From Bartonella sp. 220B (GTDB lineage Bacteria > Pseudomonadota > Alphaproteobacteria > Rhizobiales > Rhizobiaceae), in the NCBI RefSeq assembly GCF_026930205.1, contig NZ_JANHOI010000001.1, positions 332,431-396,430 on the forward strand: DNA of 64,000 bases. Reading direction: 5' to 3'. Position 1 is the stretch's first letter. Each line of letters opens with the position of its first letter. The notes below the pieces were generated by a model. The model was not told where the DNA came from. It searched no databases and was given only the letters and a program-made list of their open reading frames with translations. A program made the translations under genes and the position numbers. This document shows positions 12,396 to 21,370 of this stretch, in pieces.

Positions 12396-14024
12396 ATGAG
12401 CGGAAAAAAAAGTACGGTTGTGTCTGCTAAAAAAGGAGGGAAGCCTTTTCCTCATCCAGGTCGTGTTTTTGCAGGGCCGTTGCCAAAATGTTTTGTTTAT
12501 ATTTTTGCCTCTCTTATTCTGCAATGGGCTTATGGTTTGGGGGCTAATGTTGTTCAGTCTAACATTGTTCACCTTACCGGTGATTTCCACGCAACTCTGA
12601 CTGAGACCACATGGTTGGTTGCTGCTTATATGGCACCAAATGTCAGTGTTGCGATCATGTTGATCAAAATCCGCTACCAATTTGGGCTTCGTGCTTTTGC
12701 CGAATTATCAATTCTTGGTTTCGTTTTGGTTTGTGTGTTGCAGCTTTTTGTGACGGATTTGCGTTCCGCGCTGATTATTCGTTTTTTTGCTGGTATTGCT
12801 GCTGCACCTTTGGCTTCACTCGCGCTTCTTTATATGATGGAGGCTTTTGCACCAGCAAAAAAGTTTACTATTGCTCTGAGTTTGAATTATATGAATGCGG
12901 CTTTAGCTGTTCCTCTCTCGCGTTTGATTTCACCGGATTTACTGGAAAATGGTGGGTTTTCTAGTCTTTCTGCACTGGAAATGGGATTGGTTCTTATCAG
13001 TTTGGGTTGTATTTTTTCTCTTCCCCTGACCCCTGTTGTTCGTAATAAGGTTATTCAGAAATTAGATTGGCTAAGCTACAGTTTGATTGCATTTGGTCTG
13101 GGGCTTAATGCAGTGATTATGTCTGTTGGTATATTATATTGGTGGTATGAAGCACCATGGATTGGTTGGGGACTTGCGCTTGCTGTTTCCTCTTTGGTGA
13201 TTGCAATTATTATTGAACTGAATAGAGAAAAACCGTTGATTGATTTACGCTGGCTGTTCAGTAAAGAAATGCTCCAATCTGTGCTCATTTTATTTGTTTT
13301 TCATGTGTTCTTATTAGAGCGATCAAATTTACCAGCAGGTTTTTTTAGCCTTTTTGGTTTATTGAATCGTGAGATGGCACCTATGTATCTTGCGGTTATA
13401 GGTGGTGTTCTTTTAGGGGGAGCCGTTTGTGTTCTTTTTTTACGTGAGGGACGTGAGGATTATTTTTATCTGTTATCTTTGGGGTGTTTGGCGCTCGGCG
13501 CTTATTTAGATAGTTACGTCAATCATTTAACGCGCCCACAAGATATGATGCTCAGTCAAGGGTTGGTGAGTTTTAGTTACGCGCTTTTTTTACCTCCTGC
13601 TCTGTCGAAGGGGTTTGTGATAGCTGGTGCACGAGGACCGCGTTACGTTTTGAGTTTTATTGCTGTTTTTCTGCTGACACAAGTCACAGGCGGGCTGATG
13701 GGGTCTGCTTTTTTTGGCAGCCTGCAGTTCTTTTTCGCTCATAAAAACTTTGAGTCCTTAACGCAAAATATTGTTGTTGCGGATCCGGTTATTTCAGGGG
13801 AGATTAATACCTTATTTTCACCCTCTTACGGTATTTCCCTTTCCCATCTGTTGGGCAAAGAGCAAGACGCATCTCAATTAATTGAAAAGTTTAAGTTAAC
13901 AGCCAATATTTTTGCTTATGGTGATGTTTTTCGGCTTTATTTTTATATTGCAATGGGTGTATTTGCTGTTTTCCTTGTCAAAATATTTGTCAAGTCATGC
14001 TTTTTGCGTAGATGCAAAAAGTAG
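12396..14024 (+). CDS. MFS multidrug transporter, DHA2/EmrB-like
   Basis: Integral inner-membrane drug/proton antiporter of the major facilitator superfamily. The 542-residue product has around fourteen hydrophobic segments, the size class of the DHA2 family. The first helix opening (WAYGLGANVVQSNIVHLTGDF) and TLTETTWLVAAYMAPN resemble EmrB-type loops, but the classical DHA2 antiporter motifs are weak, so the substrate is unknown. The gene is 47 bases from an HlyD/EmrA-type adaptor gene. Together they would make a two-part export system that uses a separate outer-membrane channel. Confidence 0.8.
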   Translation: MSGKKSTVVSAKKGGKPFPHPGRVFAGPLPKCFVYIFASLILQWAYGLGANVVQSNIVHLTGDFHATLTETTWLVAAYMAPNVSVAIMLIKIRYQFGLRAFAELSILGFVLVCVLQLFVTDLRSALIIRFFAGIAAAPLASLALLYMMEAFAPAKKFTIALSLNYMNAALAVPLSRLISPDLLENGGFSSLSALEMGLVLISLGCIFSLPLTPVVRNKVIQKLDWLSYSLIAFGLGLNAVIMSVGILYWWYEAPWIGWGLALAVSSLVIAIIIELNREKPLIDLRWLFSKEMLQSVLILFVFHVFLLERSNLPAGFFSLFGLLNREMAPMYLAVIGGVLLGGAVCVLFLREGREDYFYLLSLGCLALGAYLDSYVNHLTRPQDMMLSQGLVSFSYALFLPPALSKGFVIAGARGPRYVLSFIAVFLLTQVTGGLMGSAFFGSLQFFFAHKNFESLTQNIVVADPVISGEINTLFSPSYGISLSHLLGKEQDASQLIEKFKLTANIFAYGDVFRLYFYIAMGVFAVFLVKIFVKSCFLRRCKK

Positions 14025-14071
14025 AGTAATGCCATGGTAGTGTAGTGCCATAAAAGAGAGGGATGCAAAAA

Positions 14072-15076
14072 ATGATAAAATTACTACGGTCAAAAGCGAC
14101 ACTTATTGCATTCTTCTCTGGGGTTATTGGTGTTTTGTTAATTTTATGGGCTTGGAAACTTCCTCCCTTTGTTAGTACTATACAAATGACCGATAATGCT
14201 TCCATTAAGGGGAATGTGATCTTGGTGAGTTCACGGACCTCTGGAGTGATTTCACGGATTTATGTGCAAGATTATCAACGCGTTGAAAAGGGAATGCTGC
14301 TCTTTGAACTCGATGATTCTCTCTTTCGTCAACAGCTTGCAAGAGCACAGGCTGTTCTGGATGCAAAAAATGCAAAACTTGAAAGTATCGCCTTTCAGGA
14401 TAAGCTTTTGCAAGGAGAAATTAATACAGTAGAAGCAGAATTGGCGCGGTCGCGTGCGTTCTCTAATGTTCTTTCTGAACACAAGAAGCTCGGTTTTGGG
14501 GATGCTGCAAATTCCGTTTCTCGTCCTCTTTCCCAATTATTGGCTGCACTTGAAACAAAACGGCAATTGCAAAAACAATTAGATCTTGAACGGAAAAATT
14601 TAGAGTCAGAGGTCACAGAAGCAAAAGTTGGTGTTGAATTGGCTAAGCTCAATTTGGAGCATACGAAGATTTTATCTCCTAGAACAGGAACCGTTGGATT
14701 GGTTGGTGCACGGGTAGGACAATATGTTTTTCCTGGTACGCAATTGGTGTCGGTCATTTCTAATGATGTTTGGGTTATCGCCAATTATAAGGAAACACAG
14801 CTTTCTCAAATGCGTGTGGGACAGCCGGTTATTTTCTCTGTTGATGCATTGGATAATAAAAAATTAACAGGGCGGGTGGTTCGTTTCGCTCCTGCGACAG
14901 GTTCGGAATTTTCCCTCTTAAAAACAGATACAACAATTGGAAATTTCATTAAAATTGCGCAACGTATTTCGGTACGTATTGCTTTAGATCCTGGACAAGA
15001 GGGGATTGAAAAACTCATTCCTGGAATGTCCGTCGTCACCTATGTAGATACTTCACAACGCGCTTCTGGAGGCTAA
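14072..15076 (+). CDS. HlyD/EmrA-type membrane fusion protein
   Basis: Periplasmic adaptor of a tripartite export system. One N-terminal membrane helix (about residues 12-30, IAFFSGVIGVLLILWAW) is followed by a biotinyl-lipoyl-like half (GNVILVSSRTSGVISRIYV, QRVEKGMLLFELDD), a coiled-coil hairpin of about 120 residues, the second lipoyl half (LSPRTGTVGLVGARVGQYV) and a beta-barrel segment. The ATG at 14072 is chosen because GAGAGGG (14056-14062) is nine bases before it; the ATG at 14063 abuts that site. Its partner is the MFS gene just upstream. Confidence 0.9.
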   Translation: MIKLLRSKATLIAFFSGVIGVLLILWAWKLPPFVSTIQMTDNASIKGNVILVSSRTSGVISRIYVQDYQRVEKGMLLFELDDSLFRQQLARAQAVLDAKNAKLESIAFQDKLLQGEINTVEAELARSRAFSNVLSEHKKLGFGDAANSVSRPLSQLLAALETKRQLQKQLDLERKNLESEVTEAKVGVELAKLNLEHTKILSPRTGTVGLVGARVGQYVFPGTQLVSVISNDVWVIANYKETQLSQMRVGQPVIFSVDALDNKKLTGRVVRFAPATGSEFSLLKTDTTIGNFIKIAQRISVRIALDPGQEGIEKLIPGMSVVTYVDTSQRASGG

Positions 15077-15572
15077 GATTTTGGGCTTTTTGACTTTGAT
15101 TTTTATTCCCTTTAATTATAGTAAATGGGTATTCACTTTAGAAGATTTTGTTTGGTATGTTATGATTCATCTCTTTAAATTCTTATATGCTGTACTGTAA
15201 AATATTGTCCTTTAGGATCTTTAGAGGAATCTTAAAGGCAGTGTTTTTTGCATCAACCCTGTGCAGAAATGTAAAGTTGAAGAGAAGATGTAAAGACTGA
15301 ATTTGCCTTATGTGTTTATGAAGTAAATTAACTCAGGGGTGTGTGGAATCCACGAGGAGAAGCCAATTGTCCATCAGATTGATATTAAAATATTCTCATC
15401 TTTTAGAATGGGAGGGAGGTCTGGGAGGTCTATTTTAGACAAAATGATGATGGTGTTTTGTCACGTTTTGTTAAAGCTATAGAAAAATGCCCGACTCAAA
15501 GAAGCATTAAAGGGCTGGGGCGATCATTAAGAGGTTGGACGGGCATTAAAAGGTTGGTTGTTGATTGCGTTG
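15077..15572. other. Gene-free stretch after the efflux pair
   Basis: About 500 bases with no supported coding frame. Between 15500 and 15560 the motif CATTAA followed by a purine-rich run recurs three times at uneven spacing. No terminator or promoter could be assigned. Confidence 0.35.
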
Positions 15573-15857
15573 TTAATTTTTACGTTTTAGCAAGAAGCTT
15601 GCTAAAATGATGCTTGCAGCTAATGCAATGGTTTTTTTAGGATTTTCTTTAGCTTTTTTCTTCCATTGTGTAGCGTGTTTATTAAGATGGTAAAGTGCAT
15701 GCTGGACTTTTTGTTTCCATGTGTCAAGCATATCAGAGATGGTCTCAAAGCTGCTGTTATTGGAATGCCATGGGCTTATGGAGCTTAGTTCGTTTTTTAA
15801 TTGTGCAATAGGCTTTTTAATTTTAGCATTTTTGGAATGGGTTGAAAATAGACACAT
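15573..15857 (-). CDS. Small membrane-anchored protein (YqjD/DUF883-like architecture)
   Basis: A 94-residue protein, not recognised by name. The middle is helical and charged (MLDTWKQKVQHALYHLNKHA), then comes a lysine-rich stretch and a single C-terminal hydrophobic helix ending in basic residues (KENPKKTIALAASIILASFL, then LKRKN). That tail layout, ENPxK followed by a helix and a basic end, is the one seen in ElaB/YqjD/DUF883 proteins that are tail-anchored in the inner membrane. A TTAACA box and short purine run lie before the ATG. It stands alone in a gene-poor stretch, so function cannot be inferred from neighbours. Confidence 0.6.
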   Translation of the reverse strand: MCLFSTHSKNAKIKKPIAQLKNELSSISPWHSNNSSFETISDMLDTWKQKVQHALYHLNKHATQWKKKAKENPKKTIALAASIILASFLLKRKN

Positions 15858-16094
15858 CTGTTAACTCCTTCATATTTTATAATGTTTTGCGATAGTTGAA
15901 ATGATATTCAGGGTTTTTGTATAATGGCTTGAGGAAAGAAAGGTTGCATTGATTGCTTTGCTTGTTGGCATGTAAGAGCAGACGAAAATTTTATCACAAT
16001 GAGGCATTTTCTTTTATTCCTTTTTAAAATTATATTATGACGGGCGTTGCCGAAATGATGATCAAGAGCGCTTTTTTGAAAATTTGAGGATTTG

Positions 16095-17336
16095 ATGAGT
16101 ACAACCTATTCTTTCTCTAAACCTCTTGAGCGCCGCCGGTCTGTTGCGGTTGCAGTTGGCGATGTGGTGGTTGGTGGTTTGAGCCCGATCGTTGTGCAGT
16201 CAATGACAAATACTGATACTGCTGATGTTGATGCAACGGTTGCGCAAGTTGCTGCTCTTTGGCAAGCAGGTTCGCAATTGGTGCGGATTACCGTTGATCG
16301 TGACGAAGCTGCTGCTGCTGTACCAAAAATACGAGAACGTTTGGAGCGGTTGGGCTTGTTTGTACCATTGGTGGGGGACTTTCATTATATTGGTCACAAG
16401 CTCTTATCAGATCATCCTTCTTGTGCTGAGGCGCTTGCAAAATATCGCATTAATCCTGGAAATGTTGGTTTTGGTGCGAAAAAGGATAGGCAATTTGCCG
16501 AAATTATTAAAATTGCCTGTCGGTATCAAAAACCTATTCGCATTGGGGTGAATTGGGGTTCTCTTGATAATGTATTATTGACACACCTTATGGATAAAAA
16601 TGCACAACAGCAAAATCCCTTATCTGTTGTTGAGGTTATGCGGGAAACTGTTGTTCAGTCGGCCTTGCATTCAGCTGCTTTTGCTGAAGAGTTGGGCTTG
16701 GGACGTGATCGCATTATTCTTTCTGCTAAGGTGAGTGATGTTCAAGATCTCATTGCTGTTTACTGCTCTTTAGCAGAGCGTTGTGATTATGCACTCCATT
16801 TGGGATTGACTGAAGCAGGGATGGGAACAAAGGGGGTGGTAGCTTCTTCCGTGGCTTTGGGAATTTTGTTACAGCAAGGAATTGGCGATACCATCCGTAT
16901 TTCATTAACACCTGAACCTGGTGGAGATCGAACACGAGAAGTGAGGGTGGGGCAAGAACTCTTGCAAGTGATGGGGTTTCGGCAATTTTTGCCCGTTGTG
17001 GCCGCTTGTCCTGGATGTGGTCGTACAACTTCCACAGTATTTCAGCAATTGGCACAAAAAATTGAAGCGGATTTATACAAAAATATGCCCCTCTGGCGTG
17101 AAAAATATCCTGGAGTTGAAAGTTTAAAGGTTGCAGTGATGGGATGTATTGTCAATGGACCAGGAGAATCAAAACATGCGGATATTGGAATTTCATTACC
17201 TGGAATGGGGGAAAGTCCAGCGGCACCTGTTTTTATTGAAGGACAAAAGGTAAAGACTTTGCGTGGCAATCATATTGCTGAGGAATTTGAATCTCTTTTA
17301 AGTGACTATATTCATAAACGCTTTGGAAAAGAGTGA
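16095..17336 (+). CDS. ispG: 4-hydroxy-3-methylbut-2-enyl-diphosphate synthase
   Basis: Iron-sulfur enzyme of the MEP isoprenoid pathway that converts cyclic MEcPP to HMBPP. The 413-residue product has the N-terminal TIM-barrel opening ([16 protein letters not shown]) and the C-terminal [4Fe-4S] ligands in ACPGCGRT (about residue 305) and CIVNGPGE (about residue 351). The ATG at 16095 is chosen over a TTG one codon upstream. Isoprenoid supply is shared with the prenyl synthase gene ispA on the opposite strand 460 bases downstream; the two genes converge. Confidence 0.97.
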   Translation: MSTTYSFSKPLERRRSVAVAVGDVVVGGLSPIVVQSMTNTDTADVDATVAQVAALWQAGSQLVRITVDRDEAAAAVPKIRERLERLGLFVPLVGDFHYIGHKLLSDHPSCAEALAKYRINPGNVGFGAKKDRQFAEIIKIACRYQKPIRIGVNWGSLDNVLLTHLMDKNAQQQNPLSVVEVMRETVVQSALHSAAFAEELGLGRDRIILSAKVSDVQDLIAVYCSLAERCDYALHLGLTEAGMGTKGVVASSVALGILLQQGIGDTIRISLTPEPGGDRTREVRVGQELLQVMGFRQFLPVVAACPGCGRTTSTVFQQLAQKIEADLYKNMPLWREKYPGVESLKVAVMGCIVNGPGESKHADIGISLPGMGESPAAPVFIEGQKVKTLRGNHIAEEFESLLSDYIHKRFGKE

Positions 17337-17366
17337 AACCAAACCGCTACTTATCATTGGCATTCC

Positions 17367-17625
17367 ATTGATTTATTATGAGAATTCCTCGTTTTTCATG
17401 TTTGGATTATAACGCCGAATAGACGAAAATTGTCTTATCTTGAATCCTTAAAATCACTTGCTTGCACGCCATAAACGGAGTTTTTGTGGGAGATAAAACA
17501 CTGAAAAAGAGGTAAAATGCTCTTCATGGTCTCTCTTCATGCAAGGGGTGCTGTAACATTGAGCACTAGAAAATGGAATGATGGTGGTAGCTTGTTTCTT
17601 CACAATGGTCAGATGGTGATGGACA
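17367..17625 (-). repeat. Dispersed ~260-bp repeat, copy C (divergent, inverted)
   Basis: Read on the minus strand, this stretch aligns along its length with the copies at 19734-19989 and 30222-30481. It begins near a TGTGAAGAAACAAGC block (TTATGAAGGTGCAAGC in copy A), continues through CAATGTTACAGCACCCCTTG (CAATGTTGCGACAGCCCTTG in A), and ends with an AACATG ... ATAAATCAAT block. It is the most divergent of the three and lies between the convergent genes ispG and ispA. See the finding on this family. Confidence 0.6.
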
Positions 17626-17796
17626 ATGGTTTTACGGTTTAGAAAGCTTTGGTTATAGCATTCGTGGGCGCTATCGTGAGATGGGCTTTTGTACCTTGAA
17701 AAATGTTTCTTAAGAAAAATGCGTGCATTGATACAGAGAAAAGCTTTTATTTTGCAAATCCTTCTGCGGGGGAGCTGTTGGTAAAATAGGGAGCTG

Positions 17797-18699
17797 TTAA
17801 TTTTTGCGCGTTGCACTAAAATGCGCTGCTTGTTGGAGTGGTTTTGCTTTTTCACCAAATGGGTGTAACAGTGATTCTGCTTTAGCAATCAGTTCGTCTC
17901 GTTTTTTTTGCGTTTCTTGGATGCCGTAAAGACGAACAAATGTCGCTTTTTTGGCTGTCTCATCTTTACCAGCAGTTTTGCCTAAAACTTCACTGTTGGC
18001 AGTCACATCCAGAAGATCATCCGTCAACTGAAAGGCTAAACCAAGATATGTTCCAAAAGCAGCAAGTTTTTCCGTTAATTTTTGAGGAGCATTGCCGATG
18101 ATTGCTCCTGCTTGGCATGCAAAACTTATAAGCGTAGCTGTTTTCATGCGTTGGAGAGTTATAATATTGCGGCTCTCTTGCGGTGTTTTTTCTGCTTCAA
18201 GGTCAAGCATTTGGCCGCCTATCATACCACCAAGCCCTGCGGATTGCGCAAGAGCTGTGATCAGTTTTATTCGGGTTGCAAAAGAGAGTGCAAAAGCGTG
18301 ACGAGCGATGATTTCAAAGGCAAATGTCAAAAGAGCATTGCCCGCTAGGATTGCTGTTGCTTCATCGAATGCTTTGTGGACGGTGGGTTGTCCACGACGA
18401 AGTGTGTCGTTATCCATGGCGGGGAGGTCATCATGAATGAGTGAGTAACAGTGTATACATTCTAAGGCGCAGGCTACATCAAGAGAGTGTTCAGGGGGGA
18501 TATCAAAAAGTACTCCACTTTGAATGACCAAAAAAGGACGTAAGCGTTTTCCACCATTCAAGACACCATAGCGCATAGCTTTGAGGAGAATCTCAGGGCG
18601 GGCAATTTCACCATTTTGAACTTGATCATTTAACAGTATGTCAAGCCGATTTTCAACGCTGCGGCCATGTTGTGCAAGAAGGGTGGTAAATTCATGCAT
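17797..18699 (-). CDS. ispA: Polyprenyl synthetase (farnesyl diphosphate synthase type)
   Basis: Joins IPP with DMAPP/GPP to make farnesyl diphosphate for quinones and undecaprenyl carriers. The 300-residue product shows GGKRLRP at about 49-55, the first aspartate motif DDLPAMD at 90-96 with RRG following, and the second, DDLLD, at about 227-231. The short-chain length determinant region (CALECIHCYSLIHDD) fits the farnesyl class. The ATG at 18699 gives the usual N-terminus. The gene reads away from rpmF and toward ispG; no dxs follows it, unlike in Escherichia coli. Confidence 0.93.
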   Translation of the reverse strand: MHEFTTLLAQHGRSVENRLDILLNDQVQNGEIARPEILLKAMRYGVLNGGKRLRPFLVIQSGVLFDIPPEHSLDVACALECIHCYSLIHDDLPAMDNDTLRRGQPTVHKAFDEATAILAGNALLTFAFEIIARHAFALSFATRIKLITALAQSAGLGGMIGGQMLDLEAEKTPQESRNIITLQRMKTATLISFACQAGAIIGNAPQKLTEKLAAFGTYLGLAFQLTDDLLDVTANSEVLGKTAGKDETAKKATFVRLYGIQETQKKRDELIAKAESLLHPFGEKAKPLQQAAHFSATRKN

Positions 18700-18957
18700 T
18701 CTTGCTTCCTTTATTTTTGCAAACTGAGAGAAAAAGAGAAAAGTGTCATTTTTTTTCTTCTTTTAAACAATCTGCATCGTTTTTTTATTAAAAATCAATT
18801 TCTTTTTTGACCTTTAAAACATACTGTATGCGAGCGCTGTCTTAAAGCCAAATAAAAAATAAAGTGAAAATCTCATTAAAAGCTTTTCATCAAAGTATAA
18901 AATGGTCAGTTTTGAGCATAACTTTATCATTTGTGTATCTTTTTTAATGAAGCTGCG

Positions 18958-19059
18958 GTCATTTTGACATTGCCTCTTCTTTCTTATCAGTGTATAAGTC
19001 TGCTAGATTTTCTGATGTTATGGATAAAGGCTCTGTCATTTTGACATTGCCTCTTCTTT
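18958..19059 (+). repeat. 25-bp direct repeat upstream of rpmF
   Basis: The same 25 bases, beginning GTCATTTTGACATTGCC, occur at 18958-18982 and again at 19035-19059, 77 bases apart, just before rpmF. Each contains TTGACA, so each could supply a -35 box, but no well-spaced TATAAT-like partner is clear. It may be a small tandem duplication of the promoter region. The rest of the gap back to ispA (18700-18957) shows no gene. Confidence 0.6.
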
Positions 19060-19083
19060 TTAGTGGATTTGGAGTGTCTCTTT

Positions 19084-19263
19084 ATGGCTGTACCTAAACG
19101 AAAAACCTCTCCCTCAAAGCGGGGTATGCGCCGTTCGGCTGATGCCCTTAAGGCGCCAACTTATATCGAGGATAAAAATTCTGGTGAATTGCGTCGTCCT
19201 CATCATATCGATTTGAAGACTGGGATGTATCGTGGGCGTCAGGTTTTATCCGCTAAAGATTGA
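19084..19263 (+). CDS. rpmF: 50S ribosomal protein L32
   Basis: Small basic ribosomal protein of 59 residues. The ATG at 19084 gives the canonical start [18 protein letters not shown]. The zinc-binding cysteines found in some L32 proteins are absent, as is usual in alphaproteobacteria. The frame stays open upstream to 19063, but that extension is not part of the family. It is a single gene. Confidence 0.97.
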   Translation: MAVPKRKTSPSKRGMRRSADALKAPTYIEDKNSGELRRPHHIDLKTGMYRGRQVLSAKD

Positions 19264-20075
19264 GATTCTTCTCTCTATTAGTGGTGAGGTTTATTTGATT
19301 CCGCAAGTAAGTTATATGCATGAGCAGAGGGGTGCTGTTCAATAATTCTTTTCAATGAGAATTTGAAAAGAAAGGTTTTTCTTTTTGTCACGCGGTGAGT
19401 TTTTATGGGCTCTTTGTTTTCTGAAGTAATCATTTGAAGCGTTATGCGTGTGTTTTTTTAAATCCGTATATTGCGGGACCGTTAAAAGCTTTCTTCTTAG
19501 AAAGTTTATTTTTAGCATCGGATAAATGACTTGAAGGATTCTCGTGCGCTATGGTATATGCTGAGAGAGTGTGGTGAAAGCAGCTCTCGAGGAAATAAAC
19601 TTTAGGTGAGTATTTTCCTCAATGACACATATGCATTTAAAGTTCTAAAAGAACAATCAAAATATAAATTTTATCATGAGATATAAGGCTATGATACCAA
19701 TTGTATCATACTCATTCCACCATCATCTTTCCGCTTATGAAGGTGCAAGCCGGCACCATCATACTATTTACCGGCACCCAATGTTGCGACAGCCCTTGCA
19801 TTAAGCGATTCATTAAAGGCATTTTACTCCTTTCTTCTCTCTTTTTTATCCATACGATAATCCCGCTTGTGACGTGCAAGGGGATGATTTTGATTGATTC
19901 AATATAAGCAGGTTTGAAATGAGAGAATTTTAGGATATTTGGGACTCTCATTCAACATGCAAAACAGTGAATTATCATTATAAATCAATGTCTTGTCCAC
20001 TACCAACAAAGTGTTGAATGACAACACATAGATTTCTAACTCCTTGTGTCACGAAAAATATATAAATCATAAAAT
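19264..20075. other. Gene-free stretch between rpmF and carD
   Basis: About 810 bases with no supported gene. It contains copy A of the dispersed repeat (19734-19989), listed separately. The short frames that cross it on both strands are also conserved in part in the other repeat copies, but they are interrupted and lack a ribosome-binding site, so they are not called. Confidence 0.45.
19734..19989 (+). repeat. Dispersed ~260-bp repeat, copy A
   Basis: Begins at CTTATGAAGGTGCAAGCC and ends at ATCATTATAAATCAAT. It aligns from end to end with copy B (30222-30481) at roughly 80-85% by eye; shared blocks include GATTCATTAAAGG, GACGTGCAAGGGGAT (GATGTGCAAGGGGAT in B), GGTTTGAAATGAGAGAAT and CTCTCATTCAACATGCAAAA. 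Copy C is inverted at 17367-17625. No terminal inverted repeats or transposase are visible. Confidence 0.75.
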
Positions 20076-20098
20076 AAAACCAGCAGAACGCTGGTTTT
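20076..20098 (-). terminator. Rho-independent terminator after carD
   Basis: AAAACCAGC (20076-20084) pairs with GCTGGTTTT (20090-20098) across a 5-base loop. Read on the minus strand, the stem is followed by a T-rich tract (TTTTATTTTATG), 30 bases past the carD stop. Confidence 0.8.
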
Positions 20099-20127
20099 GT
20101 TGTGATAAAAATATCTCAGTTCAATCA

Positions 20128-20709
20128 TTATGCAGCATAAACATTACCGTTTGCATTTGTTTCATTTCTTTCAGCTTTAAATTCACGCTTTGGTTTGTTT
20201 GAAAGATGCATCTCTATAAGATTGATGGCCTCTGTTTCAGAAAGATTATTAATAACAGCTATTTCACGTGCCATCCGCTCAAGTGCAGCGGTATAGAGTT
20301 GACGCTCAGAATAAGATTGTTCAGGCTGCACGTTCGAGCGAAAAAGATCACGCACCACTTCAGCGATACAAAGAAGATCTCCCGAATTGATTTTTGCATC
20401 ATATTCTTGTGCGCGGCGCGACCACATGGTTCGTTTAACACGTGCTTTTCCATGTAAAATTTTTAAGGCGCGTTCAACGGAATCACCGGCGGATAGTTTG
20501 CGCATTCCAACGGAAATGGCTTTAGCGATGGGTACTTTGACATCCATTTTATCTTTTGCAAAATGAATGACAAAGAGTTTTAATTTATGTCCTGCAACTT
20601 CCTGATCTTCAATCGCGATAATTTGCCCTACTCCATGGCTAGGGTAGACGATATATTCAGAGGTTGCAAATCCTTTAGCATTGGAGGATGTTCCGTGCTG
20701 GGATGCCAT
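20128..20709 (-). CDS. carD: CarD/CdnL family RNA-polymerase-binding regulator
   Basis: CarD-like protein that binds the RNA polymerase beta subunit and stabilises open promoter complexes, often at rRNA promoters. The 193-residue product has the N-terminal Tudor-like RNAP-interaction domain (EYIVYPSHGVGQIIAIEDQEV, with the characteristic YPxHGVG) and the C-terminal helical DNA-binding domain (about 75-165, with RRAQEYDAKINSGD and YTAALERMARE). A basic tail follows (KPKREFKAERNE). The order fdxA-carD on this strand, with an rpoH gene nearby, is typical of the rhizobial group. A strong terminator follows. Confidence 0.93.
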   Translation of the reverse strand: MASQHGTSSNAKGFATSEYIVYPSHGVGQIIAIEDQEVAGHKLKLFVIHFAKDKMDVKVPIAKAISVGMRKLSAGDSVERALKILHGKARVKRTMWSRRAQEYDAKINSGDLLCIAEVVRDLFRSNVQPEQSYSERQLYTAALERMAREIAVINNLSETEAINLIEMHLSNKPKREFKAERNETNANGNVYAA

Positions 20710-21013
20710 ATTTTAGTTTACTCCCTTTATAACCAATAAATGTACCGGAAAACAGGCTATAAACCTGAGGGTTGAGCGCTCTTTAACCAAGTATACTATA
20801 CTAATTGAATGAGCATAAAAGCTGAGTACTTTTAAATCCAACAAAAATACATCGCTTTATAACAATAAAGCAAAAAACAATACTTAGAAAGATGATCATA
20901 TTAAAACAACATTAACACCAAACTTTAAAAGAATCAATCATTTCACTTAAGAATTTTTCTTTTTAAAAAGAATGTTCTCAACTTTTTGAAGGAGCATGAG
21001 AGGGCTGATAGAA
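20710..21013. other. Gene-free stretch between fdxA and carD
   Basis: About 300 very AT-rich bases between two genes on the minus strand. It presumably holds the carD promoter; AGTATACTATACTA near 20790-20805 is a TATA-rich near-palindrome. No gene is seen. Confidence 0.35.
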
Positions 21014-21352
21014 TTATTCACCGCTTCCTGGATTTTCTGAAAAATACTTTTCTAATTTATTGGTAACGCCATCCATTTCTTTTGCTTGTGGAAGAGGATC
21101 TTTTCGGGCGGTTAAGTTTGGCCATTTGTTCGCATAATGAAGATTAAGCTCTAACCATTTCTCTAGACCTGGTTCGGTATCAGGTTTAATAGCTTCCGCT
21201 GGGCATTCTGGTTCGCAAACACCGCAATCGATACATTCATCGGGATGAATGACAAGCATATTTTCACCTTCATAAAAACAATCAACAGGGCAAACTTCAA
21301 CACAATCTGTGTATTTGCAATGAATGCAGTTGTCGGTTACTACATAAGCCAA
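21014..21352 (-). CDS. fdxA: Seven-iron ferredoxin FdxA
   Basis: Electron carrier with one [3Fe-4S] and one [4Fe-4S] cluster. Of its 112 residues, the first 60 carry the two cysteine motifs: cysteines at about 9, 12, 17, 21 and 25 ([17 protein letters not shown]) and at 40, 43, 46 and 50 ([12 protein letters not shown]). The remainder is the C-terminal extension normal for alphaproteobacterial FdxA. It lies 18 bases downstream of the helicase-derived gene and upstream of carD, all on the minus strand, so the first two may share a transcript. Confidence 0.95.
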   Translation of the reverse strand: MAYVVTDNCIHCKYTDCVEVCPVDCFYEGENMLVIHPDECIDCGVCEPECPAEAIKPDTEPGLEKWLELNLHYANKWPNLTARKDPLPQAKEMDGVTNKLEKYFSENPGSGE

Positions 21353-21370
21353 GATCGAACTCCATCTTTT

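Noticed and set aside
19701..19951. Open frames on both strands of repeat copy A
   Set aside because: Matching frames in copies B and C are partly conserved, but all lack a ribosome site and differ in start and length. Treated as part of the repeat, not as genes.
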